Counted from the stretch's first letter, positions 25,922 through 37,535 are shown. The stretch is DNA of 64,000 nucleotides from Microbacterium salsuginis (GCF_012524205.1 NZ_JABACI010000001.1:1426001-1490000); one strand, 5' to 3'. A program made the numbers and translations. The notes: generated from the sequence alone by a model not told the origin.

Positions 25922-25936
25922 TTTCGCCCCGCGGAA
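25922..25936. promoter_or_regulatory. IclR-type operator, TTTCG-N5-CGGAA
   Basis: A 15-base inverted site (9 of 10 positions symmetric) lies between the SDR start (25858) and the end of the gene at 25946. It matches the motif found at 27601, 28567, 34017 and 38969. Its position upstream of the SDR on the minus strand suggests a separate, IclR-controlled promoter for that gene. Confidence 0.5.
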
Positions 25937-25945
25937 GCCGGCGGT

Positions 25946-26983
25946 TCAGCGCGGCGTGAAGGCGCGGCCGGACCACTCGCCGAACACGCGGAACACCATC
26001 GACATGGCGGCGTTCGGTGATCCCGCGACGATGATCGGCAGGTCGACCGGCCGCGAGTCGGCGAACACGGGATGGAAATGATCGGGTTCGAAGGGCCCTT
26101 CGGGCAGGCGGCTGAGGCCCTTGCCCACAGCGGCGAGCTCGCGTTCGGTCTTGCCGCAGTTCGCCACGAGCCAGTCGCGCACATCCTGCTTCGACATCCC
26201 CGCCTCGGCGAAGATGCGGGCATGATCGGGATTCATCACGATCCCGACCGAAGAATGCCGGAAGATCCACGAGCCGGAGCGCTGGATGGTGTCGGCGAAG
26301 TCGCGCAGCACCTCGACCGGGTCGGTGAAGTGCCGGTTGTCGACGAACTCGCATGTTCGCACGAGCATCACGCTCACCGCGCTCTCGCCCGCCGCAAGAC
26401 CGCCGTCCACCGAGAACGGCTCCCACGGGCTGTTCTCCTCGTCTTCGGCGATGCCCATCGTCCAGCGACCGGGAAGACCCTGCGTCGCCTGTTCGAACCC
26501 ATGGGGACGGATGCCGAACCCGTTGCGCACCGTCAGTCCGATCGCGCGCGGGATCGTGGCGTTGGCGCGGAAGCCCGGGCCGAGCACGCCGGCGGTCGCA
26601 TTGAACCCGAGCTCGGACCGGACGGGCCCGTTGACGACGACCAGCGGCGCCGGTCCGCTCGTGCTCTGCCAGCCGCCTCCGCGCGCGGCGCGGTCGGCCG
26701 AGAGCGCATCCCATGCCGCGAGGACCACCGGCAGGTGCTCCGGCAGGCATCCCGCCATGACGGCGTGCACGGCGACGTCGCGCACGGTCGCCGCGCGATC
26801 GAGCCCGGCGTGCCGTGCGACGACCTCATCCGGGTCACGGTCCGTCTGCGCGAGGAAGCGGTCGATGGATGCCTCGGTCGCAGGCAGGATCGGCAGGCCG
26901 TCCGACCAGTCGCGGCCGTAGAGGTATTCGGCGACGGCCTCGGCGACCTCGGGGTCGAGCAGCCCCGGTGCCGGTGCGGTCAC
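25946..26983 (-). CDS. Conserved protein of unknown function encoded with a UGSC-family protein
   Basis: 345 aa, no signal peptide or membrane helix. Conserved-looking blocks are EYLYGRDWSDGLPILPATE near the N-terminus, VHAVMAGCLPEHLPVVLAA, NGPVRSELGFNATAGVLGPG, and RTCEFVDNRHFTDP. Three cysteines (in MAGCLPE, RTCEF and ANCGKTE) are candidates for redox or thioester chemistry. The GTG start overlaps the stop of the UGSC gene (GTGA), a coupling that suggests the two products form a complex. I recognise the arrangement as a recurrent pair, but no activity is established that I can name. Confidence 0.7.
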   Translation of the reverse strand: MTAPAPGLLDPEVAEAVAEYLYGRDWSDGLPILPATEASIDRFLAQTDRDPDEVVARHAGLDRAATVRDVAVHAVMAGCLPEHLPVVLAAWDALSADRAARGGGWQSTSGPAPLVVVNGPVRSELGFNATAGVLGPGFRANATIPRAIGLTVRNGFGIRPHGFEQATQGLPGRWTMGIAEDEENSPWEPFSVDGGLAAGESAVSVMLVRTCEFVDNRHFTDPVEVLRDFADTIQRSGSWIFRHSSVGIVMNPDHARIFAEAGMSKQDVRDWLVANCGKTERELAAVGKGLSRLPEGPFEPDHFHPVFADSRPVDLPIIVAGSPNAAMSMVFRVFGEWSGRAFTPR

Positions 26984-27534
26984 GCGACGGCCTTGTGCCG
27001 CAGGGTGACGCGCTGCACCGCCGCGTCGAGGAGCTCCCCGGCGCGAACGTCGATCTCGGGTCGCGAGAGGTTGGCGACCGGGTGCGCGGTGAGCACGAAG
27101 GGGTAGTCCGGGTCGCCCTTGATGTCGGCCATCGCGCGGGACGTGGCCTCGAATGCGTCGGTGCAGATGACGGCGGTCGGCACGCCGGCGGCCTCGAGCG
27201 CGATCCCGTCGGCCACGGCCGCCGCGCTGCAGGATCCGCAGTCCCCCACCCCGATCACGACGACGTCGCAGTGGGCGCGCAGGTCGTCGAGGAGCTCGTC
27301 CGACAGGGGCAGCGCGAACTGCTTCTTCGTGCGGCGCACCAGCGAGGCGGCACCGTGCTGCTCGACGAAGCCCTGGCCGAGCGCGTCGAGGATGACGGCG
27401 GCGTTGCGCTTGGTGTTCTCGAGCAGCCCGACCCGCAGCCCGTCCAGCCCCGAGGGGCGGGGCGCGCGCTGCGCACGGCCGGCGCGAGGGCTCGGCGCGC
27501 TGCTGATGGTGGGATCGATGATCGTCATGGTCAT
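26980..27534 (-). CDS. UGSC-family protein (cysteine form)
   Basis: 184 aa. The key element is GVGDCGSCSAAAVADG at about residues 94-109. The family is named for a selenocysteine-Gly-Ser-Cys motif, and here the first position is an ordinary Cys (TGC codon), giving a CGSC redox pair at the end of a beta strand in a Rossmann-like fold. AGGAGG precedes ATG 27534. A short disordered Arg/Ala-rich N-terminus precedes the fold. The reaction of the family is not settled; the fold and motif suggest a reductase or a thiol-based transfer. It is the first gene of a set with the 345-aa partner and an SDR, behind an IclR-type operator at 27601-27615. Confidence 0.72.
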   Translation of the reverse strand: MTMTIIDPTISSAPSPRAGRAQRAPRPSGLDGLRVGLLENTKRNAAVILDALGQGFVEQHGAASLVRRTKKQFALPLSDELLDDLRAHCDVVVIGVGDCGSCSAAAVADGIALEAAGVPTAVICTDAFEATSRAMADIKGDPDYPFVLTAHPVANLSRPEIDVRAGELLDAAVQRVTLRHKAVA

Positions 27535-27600
27535 CGCGACCTCCTGCGTCTCGTGGTGGCACCACTCTGCGATGCCGTCCCGCCTGCGGTCGCCCCCTGC

Positions 27601-27645
27601 TTCCGCGCGACGGAAGCCCGCGTCGAGCTGCGCGACGGAAGCCCG
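27601..27645. promoter_or_regulatory. IclR-type operator TTCCG-N5-CGGAA plus a repeated half-site
   Basis: A perfect inverted site lies at 27601-27615. The 16-base word covering its right part (27605-27620) is repeated directly at 27630-27645, giving a second half-site 25 bases (about 2.4 helical turns) away. The pair lies upstream of the UGSC operon (start 27534, minus) and just behind the iclR gene. Confidence 0.6.
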
Positions 27646-27647
27646 GG

Positions 27648-28469
27648 TCAGGCCTGCGCGACGTGGCGCCGATGGAACTCCTGCGCTCCGGGAGACAGGG
27701 GCGCCGGGCGGTCGAGCAGCGCGTGGGATGCCCGCGCGGCGGCGCCCCGCACCAGTCCGGCATAGTCCTCGGGCTGGTGCCGTCCGAGAAGGCACACGAG
27801 CCCGACCGCGGCGCACACCTCGCCGTCGGGGCCGAAGACCGGCGCGGCCACGGACCCGGCCCGGGTCGTGAGCAGGCCGCGCGTGATGGCGTACCGCTGC
27901 CGGCGGATATCGTCGAGCACGGCGCGCAGGCGGTCGGGCTCGACGATCGTCTGCGGCGTGTAGCGGCACAGCGGCCGGCTGAGGTACTCGTCGATGACCT
28001 CGTCGGGCGCGAAGGCGAGGAGCGTCAGTCCCGTGCCGCCGACGTGCATGGGCAGCCGTCCGCCGATGCGGTTCTCTCCGGTGTAGTTGGCATGCGGGCG
28101 CAGCGCCTCGAGGTAGATCAGCTCGCTGCCGTCACGCACCGCGAGGTGGACGGTCATGTTGGTGCGCCGATGCAGGTCGGTCAGGAACGGCAGCGTCTTC
28201 TCGCGCAGGCGCAGTCCCTCGGTCGAGGACGACGCGAGCTCGAGGATCTTCGGGCCGAGCCGGTATCTCCCGCGCTCGTCGACCTCGAGCCCCTCCCACG
28301 CGAGCACTTCGTGCACCAACCGGTGCGTCGTCGACAGCGACAGCCCCGCCTGCCGGCTGATCTCCGACAGCGTCAGCCGTCCGTCGCCCTTCGCGAAGGC
28401 TCCGAGCAGCGCCAGCACGCGGCCCGCCGCTGTCAGCTTGTGCTCGCCGTCCACCGTCTGCATCGACAT
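27648..28469 (-). CDS. IclR family transcriptional regulator
   Basis: 273 aa. The N-terminal winged helix-turn-helix spans about residues 10-70 (AAGRVLALLGAFA, LTLSEISRQAGLSLSTTHRLVHEVL). It is followed by the GAF-like ligand domain with RIGGRLPMHVGGTGLTLLAF and AITRGLLTTRAGSVAAPVFG. ATG 28469 was chosen because GGAGGA lies seven bases ahead; the longer frame adds eight residues. IclR proteins bind a small carboxylate or aromatic acid. It sits between the UGSC operon and the Dpp importer, both of which carry TTCCG-N5-CGGAA-type sites, and has one in front of itself, so it is the most likely local regulator of these genes. Confidence 0.9.
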   Translation of the reverse strand: MSMQTVDGEHKLTAAGRVLALLGAFAKGDGRLTLSEISRQAGLSLSTTHRLVHEVLAWEGLEVDERGRYRLGPKILELASSSTEGLRLREKTLPFLTDLHRRTNMTVHLAVRDGSELIYLEALRPHANYTGENRIGGRLPMHVGGTGLTLLAFAPDEVIDEYLSRPLCRYTPQTIVEPDRLRAVLDDIRRQRYAITRGLLTTRAGSVAAPVFGPDGEVCAAVGLVCLLGRHQPEDYAGLVRGAAARASHALLDRPAPLSPGAQEFHRRHVAQA

Positions 28470-28566
28470 CCCGACTCCTCCCGCCGCTCGCACGGGTCCG
28501 CGGCGCGCAGCCCCGCGTCACCGTGCCCCGAGGTTAGAACGGCGCGCCGGGCCGGATCCACGACTC

Positions 28567-28581
28567 TTTCGCTGACCGGAA
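28567..28581. promoter_or_regulatory. IclR-type operator, TTTCG-N5-CGGAA, ahead of the iclR gene
   Basis: A 15-base inverted site located 98 bases upstream of the IclR start codon and directly after the Dpp operon terminator. It has the same design as the sites at 27601 and 38969, which suggests autoregulation. Confidence 0.55.
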
Positions 28582-28585
28582 GGAC

Positions 28586-28631
28586 GGATGCCGGCCGCAC
28601 GGTGCACGGAGGCACCCCACGGCCGGCATCC
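28586..28631 (-). terminator. Terminator hairpin of the Dpp operon
   Basis: Twelve-base arms (28586-28597 and 28620-28631) are perfectly complementary, and inside them GGTGC and GCACC form a second stem. The structure begins 12 bases after the stop of the peptide-binding protein gene on the minus strand. It would end the importer transcript before the iclR gene. Confidence 0.75.
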
Positions 28632-28643
28632 GGATTCGGTTTC

Positions 28644-30233
28644 CTACTTGAGGGTCATCGTGGTCCACGGCACCGTGTTGGTGGTCGACACGGCGTCGAG
28701 CTGGCCCTCCCAGCGCTTGCTGCTCACGGTCGGGAACGACCCGTAGTACCAGCTGAGGGGCGCGTAGAACATCAGCTCGCTCGCCCGCTGCTGCAGGTCC
28801 TTCAGGTGCTCGCCGCGCTGTGCGCGGTCGGTCGTGCCCAGCGCACCGTCGGCGGCCGCCTGGATCTGCTCGTCGCAGATCTGCGACGGGTTGGATGCCG
28901 CGGCCCGGTTCGGATTGCACGCGTACCAGCGCACGATTCCGGTGCTGGGGTCGGCACCCACCGTCGAGCGCAGGAACGACAGATCGAACTCGCTGGTGGT
29001 GTACACCTTCTCGGTGAAGACGCTCGCCGACGTGCCGACGAGGTTCAGGCCGATGCCCACCTCTTCGAGCTGCGACTTGGCCATCTCGGCGGTCGCCGCG
29101 ACCTCCGACAGCTCGGAGATGTACCGCACGTCGAGTGTGAAGCGCAGTCCGTCGCTGCCGCGCGGGAACCCGGCCTCGTCGAGGGCCTCGTTGATCGCGT
29201 CGATGTCGCGCGGGAAGTCCCGCTCGAAGTCGACATCGGTGTTGAGCGCCCACTCCAGCGACGGCGGGAAGAAGCCCGTCGTCGGCTCGCCGAGTCCCGA
29301 GAGCGCCACGTCTGTGATGGCCTCGCGATCGAGTGCCGCGAACACCGCGGCCCGCACCGTCGGGTCGGTCAGCTCGGGGCTGAGCCCGTTCATCATCACG
29401 GTGATCGCCTGCGCGAAGAACCCTTCGGTCATCAGCTCGAGGTCGGGGTCCTGCTCCACGCGCTTCTGCTGCGACGGGTCGAGCTCGGCGCGGTCGACCT
29501 CGCCGGCGAAGAGCGCGGACGCGCGGCTGTTCGGGTCGGTCATCACCGGATAGACGGCTCGGTCGACCTGCACCTCGCCCTCCCAGTAGTCGGGATTCTT
29601 CACCAGCACGACCTGCTGACCCGACTCGTACGAGTCGAACACCATGGGCCCGGTGCCGATCGGCTCCATGTTGGCCTCGTTGGTGACGTAGTCGGTGCCT
29701 TCGTAGATGTGCTTCGGGATCATGAACTGCTGCGCCAGCGTCTCGAGCACCGGCCCGAACACCTCGGTGAAGCGCACGACGGCGGTGGTCTCGTCGACGA
29801 CCTCGACCCCCGCGATGCGGGAGGCGAGCGCGGCGCCGAACGTCTGCAGCTCTACGATCTCCTCGAGGTTGAACTTGACGTCCTCGGCGGTGAACGGCTC
29901 GCCGTCGTGCCACGTGACGCCGTCGCGCAGCTGCAGCGTCAGCTCGAGGCCGTCATCCGAGAGCTCCCACTCCTCGGCCAGACCGGGACTGAGCTCGCCG
30001 GCGTCGTCGATGCGGATGAGGGTGTCGAAGATCTGCGCGCTGAACATCGACGCGGCCGCGCCGCTGACCAGCTGGGCGTTGAGGCCCATCGGATCGTCGC
30101 CGATCGCCTGCACATAGACCTTCTCCTCGCCGGCGGCGTCGGCGTTGCCGCCGGTGCATCCCGCCATGACCAGTGCCGCCGCGGCGAGCGCCCCGACGAT
30201 CCCGATCGTCCTCCTTGCGTTCCTGTTCTTCAC
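28644..30233 (-). CDS. ABC transporter substrate-binding lipoprotein, family 5 (Dpp/Opp type)
   Basis: 529 aa, the usual size for family 5 binding proteins. Lipoprotein signal with lipobox VMAGC (Cys about residue 26). Mature features include LIRIDDAGELSPGLAEEWELSDDGLELTLQLRDGVTWHDGEPFTAEDVKFNLE, the classic family-5 entry, and VYPVMTDPNSRASALFAGEVDRAEL. It binds a di- or oligopeptide, or another moderately large solute such as an opine or aromatic conjugate. It is the last gene of the operon dppB-C-D-F-binding protein, an order less common than binding protein first. A terminator follows 12 bases after the stop. Confidence 0.92.
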   Translation of the reverse strand: MKNRNARRTIGIVGALAAAALVMAGCTGGNADAAGEEKVYVQAIGDDPMGLNAQLVSGAAASMFSAQIFDTLIRIDDAGELSPGLAEEWELSDDGLELTLQLRDGVTWHDGEPFTAEDVKFNLEEIVELQTFGAALASRIAGVEVVDETTAVVRFTEVFGPVLETLAQQFMIPKHIYEGTDYVTNEANMEPIGTGPMVFDSYESGQQVVLVKNPDYWEGEVQVDRAVYPVMTDPNSRASALFAGEVDRAELDPSQQKRVEQDPDLELMTEGFFAQAITVMMNGLSPELTDPTVRAAVFAALDREAITDVALSGLGEPTTGFFPPSLEWALNTDVDFERDFPRDIDAINEALDEAGFPRGSDGLRFTLDVRYISELSEVAATAEMAKSQLEEVGIGLNLVGTSASVFTEKVYTTSEFDLSFLRSTVGADPSTGIVRWYACNPNRAAASNPSQICDEQIQAAADGALGTTDRAQRGEHLKDLQQRASELMFYAPLSWYYGSFPTVSSKRWEGQLDAVSTTNTVPWTTMTLK

Positions 30234-30289
30234 GGTCGTCCGCCTCTCTGCGTCTGTCGTTGTTCGGGTGGGATGCCGCGCGACCGGGT

Positions 30290-31055
<766 letters not shown>

Positions 31056-31066
<11 letters not shown>

Positions 31067-31952
31067 GGGCCACCTCCGCGGTGAGCTCGCGCCGCAGCGC
31101 GGGTGGGATGGAGTACAGCTCGACGCCGTCGTCCGTGAGACTGCGGACGCTGCGCAGGAGAGCCTGGGTGTACGGATGCCGGGGCTCGTGCAGCACCTCG
31201 GACGTGGGGCCGTCCTCGACGACGCAGCCGTCGTACATCACGTAGATGCGGTCGGTCATGCCGGCCACCACGGCGAGGTCGTGCGAGATGAGCACGAGCG
31301 AAGCACCGGCTCCCGACACAGCCTGATCGAGCGTGTCGAGCACGCGCTTCTGCACCGTGGCATCCAGGGCCGTAGTGGGCTCGTCCGCGATGATCAGGTC
31401 GGGTCGCTTGGCCAGCGCGATCGCGATGAGCACGCGCTGGCGCATGCCGCCGCTGAGCTCGTGCGGGAACCGGGCGGCGACGTCCTCGACGCGGTCCAGT
31501 CCGGCCGAGGTGAGGAGCCCGTGCACGTCGCCCGCGATGTCGGCCCGCTCGTCGTCGTCGCGAACCCGCACGGCCTCGGCGACCTGGCGGCCGATCTTCA
31601 TCGTCGGGTTCAGGAACGTGAGCGGATCCTGGAACACCATGCCCACGGTGCGCCGGCGCACCTCGTCCCATGCGCTGCGGGGAGCCCCGACCATCTCGCT
31701 GCCGCGCACGCGGATCGAGCCGCTCACCTTCACGCGGGGCGAGGTGGGCAGCAGGCCCGCGATCGCACGCCCGGTCACCGACTTGCCGGAGCCGGACTCG
31801 CCCACGATGCCGACCCGCTCGCCGTCGCGGACGACCAGGTCCACCCGGGTCACCGCCTCGACCTCGCTGCGCGGCCCCGTCGGCAGCCGGACGTGGAGCC
31901 CGGTCACCTCGAGCAGCGCTCGCTGCGGGGGCGTGGGGACTGTCGCACTCAT
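31056..31952 (-). CDS. Dipeptide/oligopeptide-type ABC transporter ATP-binding protein (DppD-like)
   Basis: 298 aa. Walker A is GESGSGKSVT, signature LSGGMRQRVLIAIAL, Walker B LIIADEPTTALD and switch LISHDL. The C-terminal RHPYTQALLRSV block is followed by a tail that in this family often carries an Fe-S cysteine motif; here the expected Cys cluster is absent. ATG 31952 overlaps the stop of the DppC gene by 4 bases (ATGA). It forms a heterodimer with the DppF-like ATPase. Confidence 0.92.
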
Positions 31953-32908
31953 TTGACTCTCCCCGCTGTCGGGTTGAAGGAATCGTTCATGCCGTCGCCG
32001 AGCATGTTGACCGCCAGCACGGTCAAGAAGATGAGGGCGCCGGGGAACACCGCCAGCCACCAGGCCGATTGCATGTAGGACTGCGCGGAGTTCAGCAAAG
32101 CGCCCCAGCTCGGGCGATTGGTGTCGCCGATGCCGAGGTAGGCCAGCCCCGACTCGATGAGGATCGCGCGACCGACCGTCATGCTCGTGGCCACCAGCAC
32201 GGGCGGCATCGCGTTGGGGATGACGTCCGACCAGATGATCCGCGCGCCGCTGAATCCGGCGGCCTTGGCCGACTCGACGTATCCGAGCTGCGAGATGCGC
32301 ATGGCCTCGGCGCGCACGATGCGTCCGACACCGGGCCACATCGTGATGGCCAGGATCGACACGATGATGAGCATGTTCGAGCCCAGCAGCGCGGCAGCCA
32401 CCAGCGCGAGCACCAGCCCCGGCAGCACCTGGAAGAACTCGGCGATCTTGACCAGACCGGTGTCGATGGCCCCGCCGTAGTAGCCCGCGAGCCCGCCGAC
32501 CAGCAGCCCGAACGTCATGCAGAGGAAGGCGACGCTGAAGCCCACCAGCAGAGATACCTGGCCGCCGTAGACGACCCGCGCGAGATAGTCGCGGCCCAGC
32601 TGATCCGTGCCCAGCGGATATTCCAGGCTCGGCGGCGCCAGCACCGGGTGCGCCGTCGAGACCGGGTCGCCGACGAAGAACGGCCCGACGAACGACACGA
32701 GTGCGATGACCACGAGCAGCGGGCCGAAGAAGAGCGTGGAGGGCTTTCGGAAGAAGACCCGCCAGGGCGACGCCTGGCTGCGCCGGCCCGCGATGGCGAC
32801 GGGCTCGGTCGCGGGGATGTCGATGCGCACCTCGAGGTCGGGCAGTTCGACGCTGTCGGCCCGCACGCGGTCGGTGCTGTCGCGGTCGATGCTGTTCTGC
32901 GTCGTCAT
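31949..32908 (-). CDS. Dipeptide/oligopeptide-type ABC transporter permease (DppC-like)
   Basis: 319 aa. A long cytoplasmic N-terminus (about 55 residues) precedes the first helix (LFFGPLLVVIALVSFVGPFF). It then has the conserved HPLGTDQLGRD-like segment (LEYPLGTDQLGRDYLARVVYGG) and the EAA loop VESAKAAGFSGARIIWSDVIPNAMPP. ATG 32908 overlaps the DppB stop (ATGA). It forms the channel with DppB. The N-terminus is rich in Asp/Arg and differs from the family, a region that is usually variable. Confidence 0.92.
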   Translation of the reverse strand: MTTQNSIDRDSTDRVRADSVELPDLEVRIDIPATEPVAIAGRRSQASPWRVFFRKPSTLFFGPLLVVIALVSFVGPFFVGDPVSTAHPVLAPPSLEYPLGTDQLGRDYLARVVYGGQVSLLVGFSVAFLCMTFGLLVGGLAGYYGGAIDTGLVKIAEFFQVLPGLVLALVAAALLGSNMLIIVSILAITMWPGVGRIVRAEAMRISQLGYVESAKAAGFSGARIIWSDVIPNAMPPVLVATSMTVGRAILIESGLAYLGIGDTNRPSWGALLNSAQSYMQSAWWLAVFPGALIFLTVLAVNMLGDGMNDSFNPTAGRVK

Positions 32909-33888
32909 GCGGGCGCTCCTGCCTTGCGGGTGAACCTCGCCCGCAGGCGTGGATCCACGAGTCCGTACACGATGTCGGTGAGGAAGTTGACGATGATGAT
33001 GGTCACGGTCAGCACGATCGCCACGCCCAGCACGACCATGTTGTTCTGCGAGTTGATGGCGTCGACGAACAGCAGGCCCATGCCCGGCCAGCCGAAGACG
33101 CTCTCGACGAGCGTCGAGCCGGCGAAGATGAAGCCGAGGCTGTAGCCGGCGACGGTGACCATCGGCAGGAGCGCGTTGGGCAGGGCGTGTCCCCACAGCA
33201 CCCGACGGGGATTCAGGCCCTTCGAGCGCGCGGTGTCGATGAAGTCCTGTCCGAGCGACTCGATCATCGACGAGCGCATGATCCGCGTCTTGTACGCGAG
33301 CTCGCTCGTGGCCATCGTGATCACCGGCAGCACCAGGTACGGCAGTGCGATGCCGGATTCTCCGTAGGGCGCCTTCCCCTGTGTCGGGAACCATCCCAGC
33401 CACAGCGAGAACACCATGATGAGGAGCATCCCGAACCAGAAGCTCGGCACCGAGAAGAGCCCGACGGCGATGCCCGAGATGCCGGCATCGAGCCAGCGGC
33501 GGCGCGTGCGCGCCGCGATCGAACCCAGGATGATGCCGCCGACGGTCGACAGGATGAATGCCGGCACCGCGAGCGCGAGCGTGTTGCCGGCGCGGCTGAG
33601 GATGAGATCCAGCACGGGTTCGTTGTTGGTGCCGAACGAGTACCCGAGATTGCCGGTGAGCACGTTCGCGATGTACGCGAAGTAGCGCTGCCACGCGGGC
33701 AGATCCAGTCCGTAGGCCGCCGTGATCTGCGCGCGGAACTCGGGCGAGATCGGCACGTCGCCCACGAGGGACTGCACCGGGTCGCCGGGCGCGAGCTCGA
33801 GCAGGAAGAACAGCACGGTGATCACGACGAGGAAGAGGATGACCGACGACAGCAGCAGCCGGCCGAGGTGAAGGAGGTAGGACTTCAC
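32905..33888 (-). CDS. Dipeptide/oligopeptide-type ABC transporter permease (DppB-like)
   Basis: 327 aa, six membrane helices. The N-terminus LGRLLLSSVILFLVVITVLFFLLELAPGDPVQSLVGD is the standard DppB start, and the EAA loop is FIDTARSKGLNPRRVLWGHALPNALLP. First gene of the Dpp operon on the minus strand. Upstream, 34004-34009 (TTGAGC on the minus strand) and 33981-33986 (GATGGT) sit 17 bases apart as a weak promoter, with an IclR-type operator just ahead of the -35 at 34017-34031. Confidence 0.92.
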   Translation of the reverse strand: MKSYLLHLGRLLLSSVILFLVVITVLFFLLELAPGDPVQSLVGDVPISPEFRAQITAAYGLDLPAWQRYFAYIANVLTGNLGYSFGTNNEPVLDLILSRAGNTLALAVPAFILSTVGGIILGSIAARTRRRWLDAGISGIAVGLFSVPSFWFGMLLIMVFSLWLGWFPTQGKAPYGESGIALPYLVLPVITMATSELAYKTRIMRSSMIESLGQDFIDTARSKGLNPRRVLWGHALPNALLPMVTVAGYSLGFIFAGSTLVESVFGWPGMGLLFVDAINSQNNMVVLGVAIVLTVTIIIVNFLTDIVYGLVDPRLRARFTRKAGAPA

Positions 33889-34016
33889 GGGCGTTCTCCG
33901 CTCTCGACATCGTCGTCACGGTGACCTCTGCTGCGAGATCACCGCCGCGTTCCAGGTGGGATCCCGGCCCGCGTCGAGCAACCATCCCCACCCCGGACGC
34001 ACCGCTCAACCCGCGC

Positions 34017-34031
34017 TTCCACGCTGTGGAA
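34017..34031. promoter_or_regulatory. IclR-type operator TTCCA-N5-TGGAA upstream of the Dpp operon
   Basis: A perfect inverted site (with flanking C and G it spans 17 bases) eight bases upstream of a weak minus-strand -35 (34004-34009), whose -10-like partner is at 33981-33986. A site just ahead of -35 is where IclR activators often bind. It differs from the other sites only in A/T instead of G/C at the inner position of each half. Confidence 0.55.
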
Positions 34032-34070
34032 GCCGGGCGATCCTCCGGTTCTTTTGATCGGAATTCCCTC

Positions 34071-34099
34071 TTGTCATTACCTATGGCCATAGGTAATGT
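34071..34099 (+). promoter_or_regulatory. Promoter of the one-carbon operon with a 22-bp palindromic operator in its spacer
   Basis: TTGTCA (34071-34076) and TAATGT (34094-34099) are exactly 17 bases apart. A perfect 22-bp palindrome, half-site ATTACCTATGG followed by its complement, occupies 34076-34097 and so fills the spacer and touches both boxes. Bound repressor would block RNA polymerase completely. Predicted start of transcription is near 34106, which leaves a leader of about 46 bases before the GTG at 34152. Confidence 0.78.
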
Positions 34100-34151
34100 G
34101 CCTCTTGGAAGGGCAGAGCCGCACTCCCCCGTCAGCCGGAAGGATCCGCAC

Positions 34152-35027
34152 GTGGCGCACATCGCACCCGCAATGAACAAGGCCGCAGCCGTCGATTTGG
34201 TCGAGGGCTTCTCGTTGGAGATGACGGGGAAGGATGTCCCTGGTCTGCAGGAGGCGGCGTCGGTGATCCCGCAGGGGACGAAGATCAATGTGACGTTCCT
34301 GGGCAACGAGGACCTCGAGATGCGGGTCGCGGCGTCCAAGGCTGTGAAGGATCTCGGGTTCATCCCGGTGCCGCACATCTCGGCGCGGCGGCTGGCGTCG
34401 CAGGGTCAGCTGGAGGAGTTCCTGGGCCGCCTGCAGGAGGTCGGTGCCAGCGAGCACGTGTTCGCCGTCGGCGGCGACCCGGCAGAGCCGGAAGGGCCCT
34501 ACCCGGACTCACTGAGCGTGATCCAGACCGGGCTGCTGCAGAAGTACGGAGTGAAGGAGGTGTCCATCGCCGGGTACCCGGAGGGACACCCCGACATCCC
34601 CGGCGACGTGCTGTGGCGTCACCTCGACGAGAAGGCGCTGTCGCTGGCGCAGCAGGGTCTGGACTCGGTGATCCTCACCCAGTTCGCGTTCGACACCGAC
34701 CCGGTGATGGCGTGGATCAAAGAGGTCCGCGCCCGTGGCATCGACACCCAGATCCGTATCGGCACTCCCGGCCCCGCCGGCATCAAGCGGCTGATCAACT
34801 TCGCCCGCCGGTTCGGTGTCGGCGCGAACGCGATGATCGTGAAGAAGTACGGGTTCTCCCTCACCAACCTGATGGGCACCGCCGGCCCCGACCGGTTCGT
34901 GTCCGACCTGTCCGAGCTGCTGGCCCAGGACCCGGCATCGGGTCCGGTGAAGCTGCACTTCTACACCTTCGGCGGGCTGCTCGCGACGTCCCAGTGGACC
35001 CGCGACTACATCGCCGCGCAGTCCTGA
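34152..35027 (+). CDS. metF: Methylenetetrahydrofolate reductase (MetF family)
   Basis: 291 aa FAD TIM barrel that interconverts 5-methyl-THF and 5,10-methylene-THF. Motifs include the early Glu in FSLEMTGKD, PVPHISARR, VFAVGGDPAEP, VSIAGYPEGHP and LTQFAFD. Start GTG 34152 has GGAAGG eight bases ahead. An ATG at 34083 in the same frame lies inside the operator palindrome and upstream of the predicted transcription start, so it was rejected. The neighbours are a formyl-THF deformylase and a methyl-accepting GcvT-fold demethylase, so here it most likely runs in the oxidative direction, recovering methyl groups from 5-methyl-THF, as metF does beside ligM in aromatic O-demethylation clusters. Confidence 0.87.
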   Translation: MAHIAPAMNKAAAVDLVEGFSLEMTGKDVPGLQEAASVIPQGTKINVTFLGNEDLEMRVAASKAVKDLGFIPVPHISARRLASQGQLEEFLGRLQEVGASEHVFAVGGDPAEPEGPYPDSLSVIQTGLLQKYGVKEVSIAGYPEGHPDIPGDVLWRHLDEKALSLAQQGLDSVILTQFAFDTDPVMAWIKEVRARGIDTQIRIGTPGPAGIKRLINFARRFGVGANAMIVKKYGFSLTNLMGTAGPDRFVSDLSELLAQDPASGPVKLHFYTFGGLLATSQWTRDYIAAQS

Positions 35028-35043
35028 ACGGCAGGCCACACCC

Positions 35044-37417
<2,374 letters not shown>

Positions 37418-37442
37418 CCCACCTCACCGGCGAATGACCATC

Positions 37443-37482
37443 GGGGCGCCGAGGCAGCGACAACCCGCTGTCTCGGCGCCCC
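37443..37482 (+). terminator. Terminator hairpin of the one-carbon operon
   Basis: Seventeen-base arms (37443-37459 and 37466-37482) pair with a single G-U wobble around a 6-base loop, 25 bases after the demethylase stop. It separates that operon from the PadR gene at 37536. Confidence 0.8.
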
Positions 37483-37535
37483 GTTGGCGTCTGACGAACG
37501 GGCGGGTCGGTACGCTCGGGAACGAAAGGAGTCGC

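Noticed and set aside
26980..27534. Selenocysteine in the UGSC protein
   Set aside because: The codon at the Sec position is TGC (Cys), the frame has no internal TGA there, and no SECIS-like hairpin was apparent after it.
27601..27645. The 16-base direct repeat as a mobile-element target duplication
   Set aside because: The copies are only 25 bases apart with no element between, and each overlaps an IclR-type half-site, so an operator explanation is simpler.
34083..34085. In-frame ATG as start of the methylene-THF reductase
   Set aside because: It lies within the palindromic operator and upstream of the predicted transcription start at about 34106, with no ribosome site. GTG 34152 has GGAAGG at the right distance.
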